The notes under the pieces were generated by a model that was not told the DNA's origin, searched no databases, and saw only the letters and a program-made list of their open reading frames with translations. Both the position numbers and the translations under genes were made by a program. 64,000 bases of DNA from the NCBI RefSeq assembly GCF_010015445.1, contig NC_053119.1, forward strand, positions 22,839,050-22,903,049, read 5' to 3'. The number at the start of each line of letters is the position of its first letter. The first letter of the stretch is position 1. Of the stretch, positions 1 to 9,197 are shown piece after piece. The DNA is from Perca fluviatilis (lineage: Eukaryota > Chordata > Actinopteri > Perciformes > Percidae).

Positions 1-1000
1 CCCACTTGGAACTAAACAAAACAAAAACACAGTCAACAAAAATTCATCAATAGTAATCAGTGATTGTTATTCCCTAAAGTCACTGACCACCATGACCAAC
101 CAATACCTATGAACTACGTATCAGTTACTTCACCACAACGTTTTCTGATAAGAATGGATGGGCCTTTGCAAAGCAGTAGTAACTGCTAAGAGAATGAGTA
201 TTACACGGAGTGAAATTTGCGCACGTTTTCTACACAGGGACAGTGAGAACAGGACAGAAAGCAAATAAAAGAAACAAACAGTGCTTATTAGAGGATAGCA
301 GAGCCCACACGAAGCACACAATAGAAGCCAGAAGAAAAGGAGATCTCAAAACTATGGTATATTATTGTAATAATCACAGAACAATGGCAAATATATTTCT
401 TTTCAAATGGAACATAATAGTTCAATGAATGATTAGTAAACATGATAATCATGGCCAACATGGTAGCCATCATCATGCGACCCGGAATCAGAAACACAAA
501 TCGGACAAAATAATGCTGCGTTCCAGACACAATTTTTAGCCCGTAAGTTACGACTCCAAGTCACGACTCACGACTTGGTAGCGTTCCAGGGTTCATGTTA
601 GGCTACCTAACGTTAACGTTAGTGTTAGCTAGTGGCTACGCTAACGTTGACGTTAGCTAGCACTAGCTGATACTAGCGATTTCTCGTCGGCGACATATTG
701 TGGGCTTCATTTAATACACAATTGTATGTGTATTGTTTTGATTACAATGTGCGGAATTACTTTACGTTGCCTATTTATTTCTATTTCACCGGCGTCTGTA
801 CAGCATCAACAGGGGGTTGCCATTGTTGTTTATGTGTGTGTGAGACGTCAAAACCTACAACGATCTGGTACGAGTTCGTGGGTAGTAAGTTACGGGTTTG
901 ACTGCCGTTCCAGGGCACTTTGACGGGTAGGAGGTTGTGAAAACACGGGTTACGGGTTGCCTGGAACGCAGCGTAAGAATGCACAAATCAAGGTTAGTAC
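1..1000. other. ADCK2 intron segment, no coding sequence seen
   Basis: This stretch follows the exon 6 donor on the minus strand. I see no match to the conserved ADCK2 C-terminal exon in either strand. The right half is occupied by the inverted-repeat element at 515-972. Confidence 0.6.
515..972. mobile_element. Non-autonomous inverted-repeat element (MITE-like)
   Basis: GCTGCGTTCCAG at 515-526 is exactly inverted at 961-972 (CTGGAACGCAGC). Related GTTCCAGGG motifs recur inside, near 583 and 906, so the ends look nested or duplicated. The interior has palindromic GCTAACGTTAGC-type motifs (600-670), a common fish repeat motif. No transposase reading frame is present, and the flanking bases show no clear target duplication. 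Superfamily not assigned. Confidence 0.55.
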
Positions 1001-1552
1001 CTTTCCCAGAGAAAGGGTGCTGCCGAGGGCTTGATCCACCAGCTGGGCCATCTCCTTCTTAAACTGTGGCACGTCTTGGCACTCATTGGCCCGAGCATGA
1101 TTCAGGAGCAACTCTGCCACTCGCTCACCCTGAAGAAAGAAAAACAAAACCACAGAGACAGACCTACAGATTACATTCCTTTCTTGTTTGCCATTTTTAA
1201 GGATTTTTAAGGAGTTAAAGGCTGACTGGATTTGCTGTGGAAAAAAGTTTAAAATGTAGAAATGTGTAAAACAAATTTGAAAGTATGTTCTGATCATAGA
1301 ATGTATACATTCCTTTAAAAAGGGGGAAATGTCTAAATTTCCATATTTCCACACAGATTTATTCCTGAAATTCCTCATTGTGTCATTATATTAGAATTAG
1401 AATAGAAAGTAGATGGCCAGATAACACTCCTTTTAATCAGAATAATTTACAGACACAGTAACAGTACCCTACATAGGCTTTTTGTATTTTATCGTTTTAG
1501 TCTTGGCCCTTTGGGGACAGATAAAAGTTGAACAGTAAATACTATAATAGTC

Positions 1553-1632
<80 letters not shown>

Positions 1633-3215
1633 CTAATTGACTATTATAGTATAGTATACACATACACACACAAACACCATATATATGAGATTTATACCAT
1701 ATATATGACATTTAAAACATGATTTTGTGTGACATGCATGTGTGACAGTTAAGACGCTAATTAAAACATTCAAAAAACATCAAAATATCCCAGTCTTCTG
1801 TTGATGTCCAGTCAGATGCACCAATGTACAGTATCCAGGCTATTCTACTGTCATAGTTCAGCATAACACTTCACGTATGTACTCTTTCTCTCATTACCTG
1901 ATGCAGCACCACAGCCGTGAAGACAGCTTTTAAGTTGGCAAGATCGGTGTCACTGAGCTGGGCTACGATGCCAGCATCCAGCAGCACCAACTGAATAGGA
2001 CACGGGTCTGGTCTGAAGCTGACCACCACTGTGTCCCACAAGTCAGTGAGGGTGGTCTTACCAGGGGCCTCCCCTGATATACCAGCACTGTCACTGGAAC
2101 CAGGAAGAGGCTGCCAACAGTGGACCAAAATGTTCCCGGGATGGAGATCCCCGTGCACAAAGTTGTCCACAAAAACCTTGAATACAGACATATAGATGGA
2201 GACAATGTAAGTGAACATCGAACAGATCAATATAATCTGACATTTAAACACATTCACACACATTATGAATAGCAGTAATGGTAACAATTAATCAGATGCA
2301 ACAGGTGATGTATCTCACCATCTTCAGCATGGTCTCGACTCCCATCCTGGCTATTCTCTGCTTCACCTCCTGAGGAATCTCAGAGCTCAGGTAGTTGGAA
2401 ATGGGCTCACTCTCCTGAACAAAAAGATTGAATATAAATGAAACAATGTTGGCCTCATTCAAAAGATATTCATTCAACCAGAATAAGTCTATATTGCCTA
2501 GAAATCACTGACTTTGTGTCACATTATTTTGAGTTTGCTAAAGACAATAGTTCATAAGTCATATAAGTGTGCATTTGATATTCTGATAGATATCATTGGT
2601 TTGTACTTTACATTTGGAGCTCAATCTATTACTCACTCAAACATGAAGTCAGTTTTTTTCTATATTTTAAATCCTTCCATACTCACTTCAAAAGTTTCCA
2701 CTAAAATGGTACTAGTGACAAATGGTGGAAAGGTAGTTGGGAACTTGACATAATCCACGTTGCGGAAATTTTCCTGGAAACGCTCAATGTTCCTGGCTTC
2801 AAAACGGAGATCGATCTGAAATAAAAGCTCAGTCAGATCACTGAAATGATTAGACTTCTGTTCTATGAGGTTATTTTCTTTTCATGCTGTTGTTATCGGC
2901 ACCTTAGTTATTTTACTTTTTACACTCTAGCCTCTGTACAGACAGGCAAATAAATTTGAAGCGGTCGTTATTGATGACAAAGAGACAAATCCTATGTGTA
3001 ATTTAACCAATAAAGTTAAAGGACTTAAATTCTGTATTATTCTTAATGTGGGGGTTGAATATTCCTACCTGTTTGGTCATAAGCTTCTCAAACTCCTCTA
3101 CTATTTCACACAGACTGAGCCACTTGAGTCCGGGCAGGCATTGCAGGAGCCAACTGCCCGCTTTCATCAGCAGTAGGTCAATTTCCACCTGCCTCCTGAC
3201 GCCTGGATGGATCAC
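1001..3215 (-). CDS. adck2: ADCK2 coding exons 2-6 (kinase core)
   Basis: Exon 2 (3215-3069) starts VIHPGVRRQVEIDLLLMK and ends EKLMTKQ. Exon 3 (2815-2687) starts IDLRFEARN and ends LVETFE. Exon 4 (2414-2319) runs from ESEPISNYL to METMLKM-like sequence. Exon 5 (2176-1898) carries the HGDLHPGN catalytic loop and the DAG metal-binding motif. Exon 6 (1129-1001) starts GERVAELLLNHARANECQD. Every acceptor and donor is GT-AG on the minus strand, and all exons are multiples of three in phase 0, so any single exon could be skipped without a frameshift. The 770-bp intron between exons 5 and 6 holds an (AT)n cruciform-prone repeat. Confidence 0.92.
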
Positions 3216-4262
3216 CTGTGATACACCAAAAACAATTCATAAGCATCAGCTGACAGGCTCACAAAATGTACGACAGTCCGACGTGACAAACAGTTCATAA
3301 AGGCATGATATAATTATCAACAAGGATGCAACATGAACACACTATACTCTGGTGAAGCTATTTAGGATTTTCACACTCACCTTGATAGCCACGGGTATCA
3401 TATGCTCCTTCTCTGCACTGCTCTCCTCATGTGGCCCCTCTGGGTGACTTCTCTCCTCATAGTCCTCCTCCTCCTCCTTACTCCCCCTCCAGAGCTGCCA
3501 CATGGACCTGGCCACTCCTCCCAGACCAGGGATCTCCCAGGCTTCCAGCAAGTCTTCTTTCTCCATCTCCTCCACCAGCAACTGGAAGGCTGGGTCCTCC
3601 ACCTTGTCCGCCTTCGCCCAGCCTCTGTACACCTGTGCCACACATCCTGAACCCACCGGCTCTTTGCTCTCAAACACTAAAACGCTTCGCCAGCCCTCCC
3701 CGAAAGCCCTCCGGAGACACTGCTTGGTGTGGGCCCAGGGGTGAGGGCGCACCTTCACATGAAGCCTGGAGAAGCGCTCACAAAACTCCTGAGAGAAGAT
3801 GTCCCGCCTGGTGCTGGCCCACTGCCCCAGCTTGATGAAAGTGGGTCCAGACGTTTCAGTAACCCACAGCAAAGCATCCAGCCAGCAAGATGCCCAGCGA
3901 GTGGACACCAGAGTCAACGGGGAGAGGAGGAGCAGGGGGGCAAATTTGAGGAGCAGCACCAATGCACGAAGACTTAGGCGGAGAAAAAATACAACTTTGT
4001 GCACTTGGACTTTAGCTAGAGACTTTTTGTCAGCTGTTTGGCGTGGAAGAGTTGCTTCCTGGCATATGGCTGCACAGGATGATACATTTACTGCACCCCA
4101 ACATAGTAATGTAACTTTGGGTATCTGGGTTAAAATCTGACCTCTTTTAGCAAAACATGCCCTGGAGCTCTGGATGAGTCTGGTTCTGGTAAAGAAGCCT
4201 GATCTCTGGAAAGTGTACCTCAGGTTGAGAAGGACTGCTCTTGCTCCAAAGATGATCATCAT
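1001..4262 (-). CDS. adck2: ADCK2, aarF-domain (ABC1/UbiB) atypical kinase, 3' part of gene outside window
   Basis: ADCK2 is an ABC1/UbiB-family atypical kinase of mitochondria, linked to coenzyme Q and lipid metabolism. Six exons (minus strand) join in phase 0: 4262-3381, 3215-3069, 2815-2687, 2414-2319, 2176-1898 and 1129-1001, giving 554 residues. Visible features: a hydrophobic stretch at residues ~92-119; the KxGQ motif KLGQ (144-147); a variant nucleotide loop GSGCVAQVY (204-212), where most relatives have an Ala-rich loop; VAIK (Lys 294); catalytic loop HGDLHPGN (426-433); and DAG (485-487) in place of DFG. Human ADCK2 is about 626 residues, so roughly 60-70 C-terminal residues are missing; I found no exon for them in 1-1000. 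The start at 4262 (MMIIF) aligns with the human N-terminus; an in-frame ATG at 4331 would add 23 residues. Identity rests on family motifs, remembered similarity to human ADCK2, and synteny with DENND2A. Confidence 0.93.
1542..1649. repeat. (AT)n microsatellite inside a perfect 16-bp inverted repeat
   Basis: An uninterrupted AT run of about 75 bp (1556-1631) lies between CTATAATAGTCAATTA (1542-1557) and its exact reverse complement (1634-1649). The whole unit can form one long hairpin. It sits in the ADCK2 intron between exons 5 and 6. Confidence 0.85.
3381..4262 (-). CDS. adck2: ADCK2 coding exon 1 (N-terminus to VAIK)
   Basis: This large first coding exon encodes 294 residues: a basic N-terminus suited to mitochondrial import, a membrane-like segment, the KxGQ helix, the nucleotide-binding loop and the strand ending in the putative ATP-contacting lysine. 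The donor lies directly after ATC AAG (minus strand AAG|GTGAGT). Between the nucleotide loop and VAIK is a variable insert rich in Glu, with four Glu in a row and further acidic clusters (residues ~262-288). The human protein also has an insert here, but with unrelated sequence. Confidence 0.92.
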
Positions 4263-4760
4263 GTCAGCTGTTTGTTCAGTCCAGGAGGTGACTTTTTTGT
4301 CCACATGTGCCTGTCTTTTATTACAAAACACCCTTTTGCAAAATCATCAGTAAAGGATGACTCCAAACTCGGATGGTAATATGTGGTCCACAAGTAAAGA
4401 TCTACGAGAGGCGAACTCAATTAATGCTAACGTTAACGTTACATTAAACTAGCTAATGTAACGTTACAAAATAATTTAACTTACAGTCAATATGGTAGTT
4501 ACTGTGTTTCCTGTAAACGGGAGGAAACTGGATTGCTTCTTTTCCCACTGTCGACGAGCGACACATGTCATGGTTCAGCTGGCGTTACTGTAAATTACCA
4601 GCCAAAAATATCATCCATCTCCACCATGGATGAATTAAGAGAAGCTCTCCAAGTCAATGCTGACAACAGAACATGAAAACATTTCATGACAGCCGCTTCA
4701 CGTCCGGGTATGACGTATGACGTAACGCCGTCTTAAAGGCACACGGATCTCAGAAAACAA
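4263..4760 (-). promoter_or_regulatory. adck2: Probable ADCK2 5' UTR/promoter with tandem CRE-like TGACGTA
   Basis: This lies directly upstream of the ADCK2 start. Two TGACGTA heptamers stand back to back at 4711-4717 and 4718-4724; they match the CRE/ATF half-site and are followed by an A. The surrounding 4690-4735 is locally CpG-rich. The transcription start cannot be read from sequence. The segment also contains GCTAACGTTA-type repeats at 4424-4470. Regulatory role is inference. Confidence 0.4.
4626..4676 (+). other. 16-codon ORF with an ideal Kozak start (uncertain)
   Basis: CCACCATGG at 4621-4629 is a textbook initiation context and opens a plus-strand ORF of 16 codons ending TGA at 4674-4676. 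The same palindromic bases give an ATG on the minus strand (4627) that opens a 10-codon ORF to 4595, which would be an upstream ORF of ADCK2 if transcribed. Neither has recognisable homology. Confidence 0.15.
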
Positions 4761-5059
4761 ACTTTTAACGGCTGTTTTTAATTAATAGAGAGAAGGGTTT
4801 TTGTGTTATATTAGTGCGTACATTGTTTTAGCGCATACATGTACGTGTATGTCAGGTTTATTTAGTTTTACATAAAACAAATTTTAACCGTTTTTTTTCC
4901 CCAAGTTAAGTGGACGAGGAGACCAACAGACGAAACTCACGGATTCACGACTTTAACAATGACTACTATTAGCTACAACTAAAACTGACATACTACTGTG
5001 ACAACGCTAGTATTAAGTATACTTATTTGTTTTAAAGTGCAGAGACGTCAACTGCCCTG

Positions 5060-5345
5060 CAGATGGAGACATGTTACACGTCATTCTGGGTTCCCGTTCC
5101 GTTTGTCTCCTTTCTCCTCCTACCAGAAGGACGCAAGGGAAGGAAGGAAGGTAAAAAGATGCAAAGGTGAGCATAATAATATTTGAGATATCTGTTAGCT
5201 TTAACTAGCTATGCAGCAGACATATTGACTTATAGAAGCCCAGGAAGCCTTTCCAGTGAGCCAGTATGATCCCAACACCCTGGAGCTGGCTCATCTAAAT
5301 TGGACGCAGCCTTCCTCAATGTGTTGAAAAGAATAAACATTTATT
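5060..5345 (+). CDS. Possible small divergent transcript, terminal exon at 5237 (unrecognised)
   Basis: A donor CAAAG|GTGAGC at 5166-5167 and an acceptor TTATAG ending at 5236 define a short intron. Joined in phase, the second exon reads EAQEAFPVSQYDPN, then TLELAHLNWTQPSSMC, then a stop (TGA at 5323-5325), followed within six bases by AATAAA (5331-5336). A pyrimidine-rich stretch (CTCCTTTCTCCTCC, 5107-5120) precedes the first exon part. No upstream ATG is in frame with this reading, so a start or earlier exon is missing. I do not recognise the peptide. It could be the end of a small real gene divergent from ADCK2, or a chance ORF. Confidence 0.25.
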
Positions 5346-5703
5346 TTCGTATTAAAAAAATAAATAGGCTATAAAATATTTATTTTAAAATAAAACAAAA
5401 GAAGGCTAAGTTATGTTTCTTTTTGTTTCACCATTTAGCCAGCAGACCTTTAGCAACAAAGAAACCCAGCAAACTTTTTAACATAGCAGTTTTAAAACAG
5501 AAGTTGACGTCAAGTGATTTTGTAAGAGAAAGAAAGATAAAAAGAGAGGTAACAGTGTGTTGCAAAATGCTTTTTCAACATGCCTTGAATTTTTTTGGGG
5601 AAGTCGAGGAGCAATGGCCTAATGGAAAGCAACAACTCTGGGTTATGGGGCTGAAACTAATAATTCTTCCATAGTATAGGCTTTAAAATCGCAGGACCTT
5701 TTA

Positions 5704-5890
5704 TTTAAAGCTTTAGTGCGTAACTTTTGGATATTATTGAACGTCCGTTACATTCAAGCCATGGCCAAATGAGTTGCTACAAAGCTAAGCTAATCATCGG
5801 AAGGCTGTATCACGTGGACGCGCCGACAGTGTTGTTGTCATTAATATAATTCATCATGGGGGCAACAGAAACTACGCACTATGGCTTCAA
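5704..5890. mobile_element. Short inverted-repeat element, teleost type
   Basis: The left end (AAAGCTTTAGTGCGTAAC at ~5707) is inverted with one or two mismatches at the right end (TACGCACTATGGCTTCAA, ~5873-5890). About 185 bp, non-coding. The core resembles a repeat I know from other percomorph genomes. No transposase; autonomous partner unknown. Confidence 0.5.
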
Positions 5891-6643
5891 GTTTTAAGGA
5901 ATTAATGCAACAATAACATTTTGTAGTTGGCTGTTGATCAGTTGTTGTTAGGAACGTCATTTGGGCAGAGCAGAGTTAACAGTAAGCTATGTGGTCTGGA
6001 CATTAACATTATTTTTACAGTCTATGGGCGTTAATGGATGTGACATTAAAAAGTACTTCCTGGTAGGATATGCGGTCCTTTCCTGAACAAAGTTCCTCAA
6101 TGATGACTTAAGAGCTGCTTTATTATTTTTCTACAGTATTGGTATGGCCAGTGGTGGAATAAGTATTTGGGTCCTTTACTGCAGTAAAAGTACTAATGCT
6201 GCCCTGTTAAAATACTTTCAAGTCCTGCATTCAAAAACTTACTTAGAAAAATAGTATGTAAGTAGTATGAGCAAAATGTACTTAAAGTTAAAGGCCTACT
6301 CATTCTGCAGTAAAATGTCCCAGATTAGAGTTTTTATATTATATATGATGTTTCTGGATTAATATTAATGCTGCATTAATGTGTATGTTGCATTTCTATA
6401 GATGTTTAAGGTTGTGCTCATTTTAACTCCTTCATATAGGCTACGGTTGGGTAGTTTAATCTACAGTAATGCATCACATTCTATAAGATCATCATATGTT
6501 TGTAGTGTTGCTGTCCTGTGAGAACCACATATCTATAAAAAGCCAACTTTTCATGAGCTCAGAAAAACAGCCCTTTTTTCAGCTTTGTGACGATGCATTT
6601 TCCAGCTGATCCAGTAGGGTTTTTTGATAGTTTATTTAGCTAA

Positions 6644-7227
6644 AGGCCGGTTACACACTGGATGCGTCAGCTGCATGGCGTGTCCGTTTATATTTCGGCT
6701 CCCATGTTAACAGGTTAGAGCTTACACACTGCCTGCGTGACACACGCGTCTCAATGAAAACGCATGCCTGCTAGAAATAGAACCGATGCCTATTTTTCAC
6801 GCAACACACAAGCGTGTTGGAAGCGTTTCCAGGCAAAATAGAATAGGAAAAGATGTTTAAATGTCGTTTAGACACAAATACATATTAATAAATGACATGT
6901 TGATGTTTGAAAGTCTCTAGGGTTTGATATAAATGCTGATATAAATGTAATAAAAAAAATATATATCTGTCAATACAGAACAAAATATTCTGTAGCCTAT
7001 TTTGCCGTCAATACTGCCGACGTTGTCTTTGCTGTAATCAAATCAGTATATATTTATGTTTAACATGGTATTTCATTTTATCAATGGGAAACATAGATGT
7101 GTCCAGACAAGACTAGCAGCACTGCGTCAGACACGTTTCTGGTGTGTAAAGACATAGAAAAATCCACGCAGCTGACACGCAACAGAAACACCACACTCAC
7201 GCCACGCAGGCAGTGTGTAACCGGCCT
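6644..7227. mobile_element. Inverted-repeat element nested in the 6149-7901 element
   Basis: AGGCCGGTTACACACTG (6644-6660) is exactly inverted at 7211-7227. A second, partial copy of the end motif (TTACACACTGCCTGCGTG) lies at ~6723. About 584 bp, without coding capacity. Superfamily not assigned. Confidence 0.65.
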
Positions 7228-7581
7228 AAAGGTGCTGTAGGTAGGATTGTGAAGATCCAGGATTTAGCCAAAGAATTTGAACATTGACAACTTCTCAGTC
7301 ACTCCCCCCCTTTCTGCTAAAGCCCAAATGGTCTCCTAAGCCCCTCCCCCCACAAGGGAGAATGAATGCGTGTGCATGAGCAGTGATTGACACGCAGTTA
7401 GACACCCCCCGTGGGCATGATTGGAGCATCTGAACAGAGAGCGGTGGATTTTTGCAAAACGTGCCAGAGGAGCCGGATTTTTTTATTACCAGTTTTATAT
7501 AGTTCTACTGGAACATAGGGTCGGTTTCAGCAAATATGTCAGAAAGTTAGTTTTATAAGTCTTACCTACTGCACCTTTAAG
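7226..7581. mobile_element. Inverted-repeat element abutting its neighbour
   Basis: The left end TAAAGGTGCTGTAGGTAGGA (7227 onward) is inverted with few changes at the right end (CTTACCTACTGCACCTTTAA, to ~7580). About 355 bp, non-coding, of a type common in percomorph genomes. It starts exactly where the 6644-7227 element ends. Confidence 0.6.
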
Positions 7582-7909
7582 TAGTAGGGGAATTTTCTCA
7601 ACATATAAAGGAACACTTCATCCTTCAGTGTATCACAAACATTAAAAATCAACACATCTGGAGATACATGGTTTTCGCTGAACAAGAAGGGGAGGAAAAA
7701 CTGTAATCTGAAAAGTACCTAAAGCTTTCGGACAAATGTAGTGGAATAAAAGTACAATATTTACCTCTGAGGTGTAGTGGAGTAGAAGTATAAAGTAGCA
7801 TAACATGAAAATACTCAAGTAAACTACAAGTAGCCTAACTTGAATTTGTACTTAAGTACAGTACGTGAGTGTACTGTATACTTCATTACATTCCACCACT
7901 GGGTATGTA

Positions 7910-9197
7910 TGTACAATTTGTATTTGGGCACATAAAGGAAAGGAGGAGGCAGGGAAAAAAACACACCCTGGGTTTGATTTTATTGTCATTTCCTCTGCTT
8001 AAACCAGAGGTCTTGCAATCAGCCTGCTATGCACCATCAAGGACTGAGAACTTGTCCCAGCCATGTTCCCAGTCACGGTGCGAGTCCCCTAGACAGTGGG
8101 CTCGGTACACTCCCAGGATCCCATCTGTAGGCCTGATAGAGGACTCAGCAACACAATAAGGGGGGATAAACGCCAAACAGATGTTACCAGCCCCCACTTC
8201 CCACCCTGTTCTCCCCACAGCTATTGATGGACAAGCCAGGCTTTTTTGGATCTCTCTTGCATTTCAAAGGCGAGGTCAGGGTTTGGGCTCAGAGGTCAGC
8301 AGGATAGTTGCGCTGCAGAGGTGATGCTGTTAGACACTTTATAAAGGCTGTTCAGTGAAATGACTGTATGAATGCAGCTGGAGCTCCGATACATGCATTT
8401 GTATACTTAGCTGTATAGTAGCTACATCTGAAGAGTTAAATGAAATTACAGGGCAACACTGATACCCAATCTTATGTGTGCTTGTGCAGTTTTCATGCAT
8501 GTGTGTCTTTGTTCTTTTGCTTGTGTGTCCAGTTGTGTATCTTTTAGTGGTGGAAAGTAACTGTGGACAGATAATACGTACTAATATACATAATTACAAG
8601 TACTTGCATGTCATTTTGAGGTACTTTTAGAGTATTTCCAGTTGATGTTATATTCTACTTCAATTTAGAGGATTTTTTTATTTCTTATAATTTGAGATCT
8701 ATAGTTAGTTAAGAGATAAGATAATCCTGTATTAGTCCAACAGTGGGGACATTTACAGTATTACAGCAGCAAAGATGATAGTTCAATAAGAGGCATTATT
8801 AAAAAAACAAATTAGAAAAAAAACAAAAACATTAAAAAAGATGTCAAAACATGATGTCTTATAAAATACTATTCATTGCTATAGATTAAACTACCAAACA
8901 GTGTATAAAGTAGTTACAACAAAACAGCTACATTATAACATAAAAAGGCTTTGAACAACCAACAGTCCAAAATCCAGGGATATGCAGTTTACAATCACAA
9001 AACACAAAGAAATGAAGCCAAATAATCACATGGGACAAACTAAAACTATTTATGCATTTTTGCTTGAGACATGACCTTAAAGATTAAACAATTGTTAAAA
9101 TAGTTGCTGATTGATTTTCTGTTGATAGCTATATCTATACTGTAGATAGTATCTATTTGCCCCAACTTCACTGAAGCTACTGTATAACAGCATTTTA
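7910..9197. other. Non-coding stretch with old repeat fragments
   Basis: No gene seen. A fragment of the GTGGTGGAAAGTA/AAGTACTT element family lies near 8549-8640. A segment at about 8712-9060 (GATAAGATAATCC, then GTCCAACAGTGGGGACATTT) resembles the 3' tail of a fish LINE or SINE, with A-rich tracts around 8800-8835. Both are remnants. Confidence 0.35.

Larger units (their letters stand above)
6149..7901. mobile_element. hAT-like non-autonomous element (CAGTGGTGGAAT ends), host of two nested elements
   Basis: CAGTGGTGGAAT (6149-6160) is exactly inverted at 7890-7901. The flanks GGTATGGC (6141-6148) and GGTATGTA (7902-7909) share six of eight bases, fitting a decayed 8-bp hAT target duplication. 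Both ends carry the AAGTACTTTTACT-rich subterminal motifs also seen at 41862-43371 and 51477-52214. Two unrelated inverted-repeat elements (6644-7227 and 7226-7581) sit inside, so about half of its length is later insertion. Confidence 0.65.

Noticed and set aside
950..1378. Longer ADCK2 reading frame extending right of 1129
   Set aside because: The 5' part is intron; the acceptor at 1130-1131 fits the family exon start GERVAEL.
3398..3835. Plus- and minus-strand ORFs overlapping ADCK2 exon 1
   Set aside because: Shadow frames of the GC-rich coding exon.
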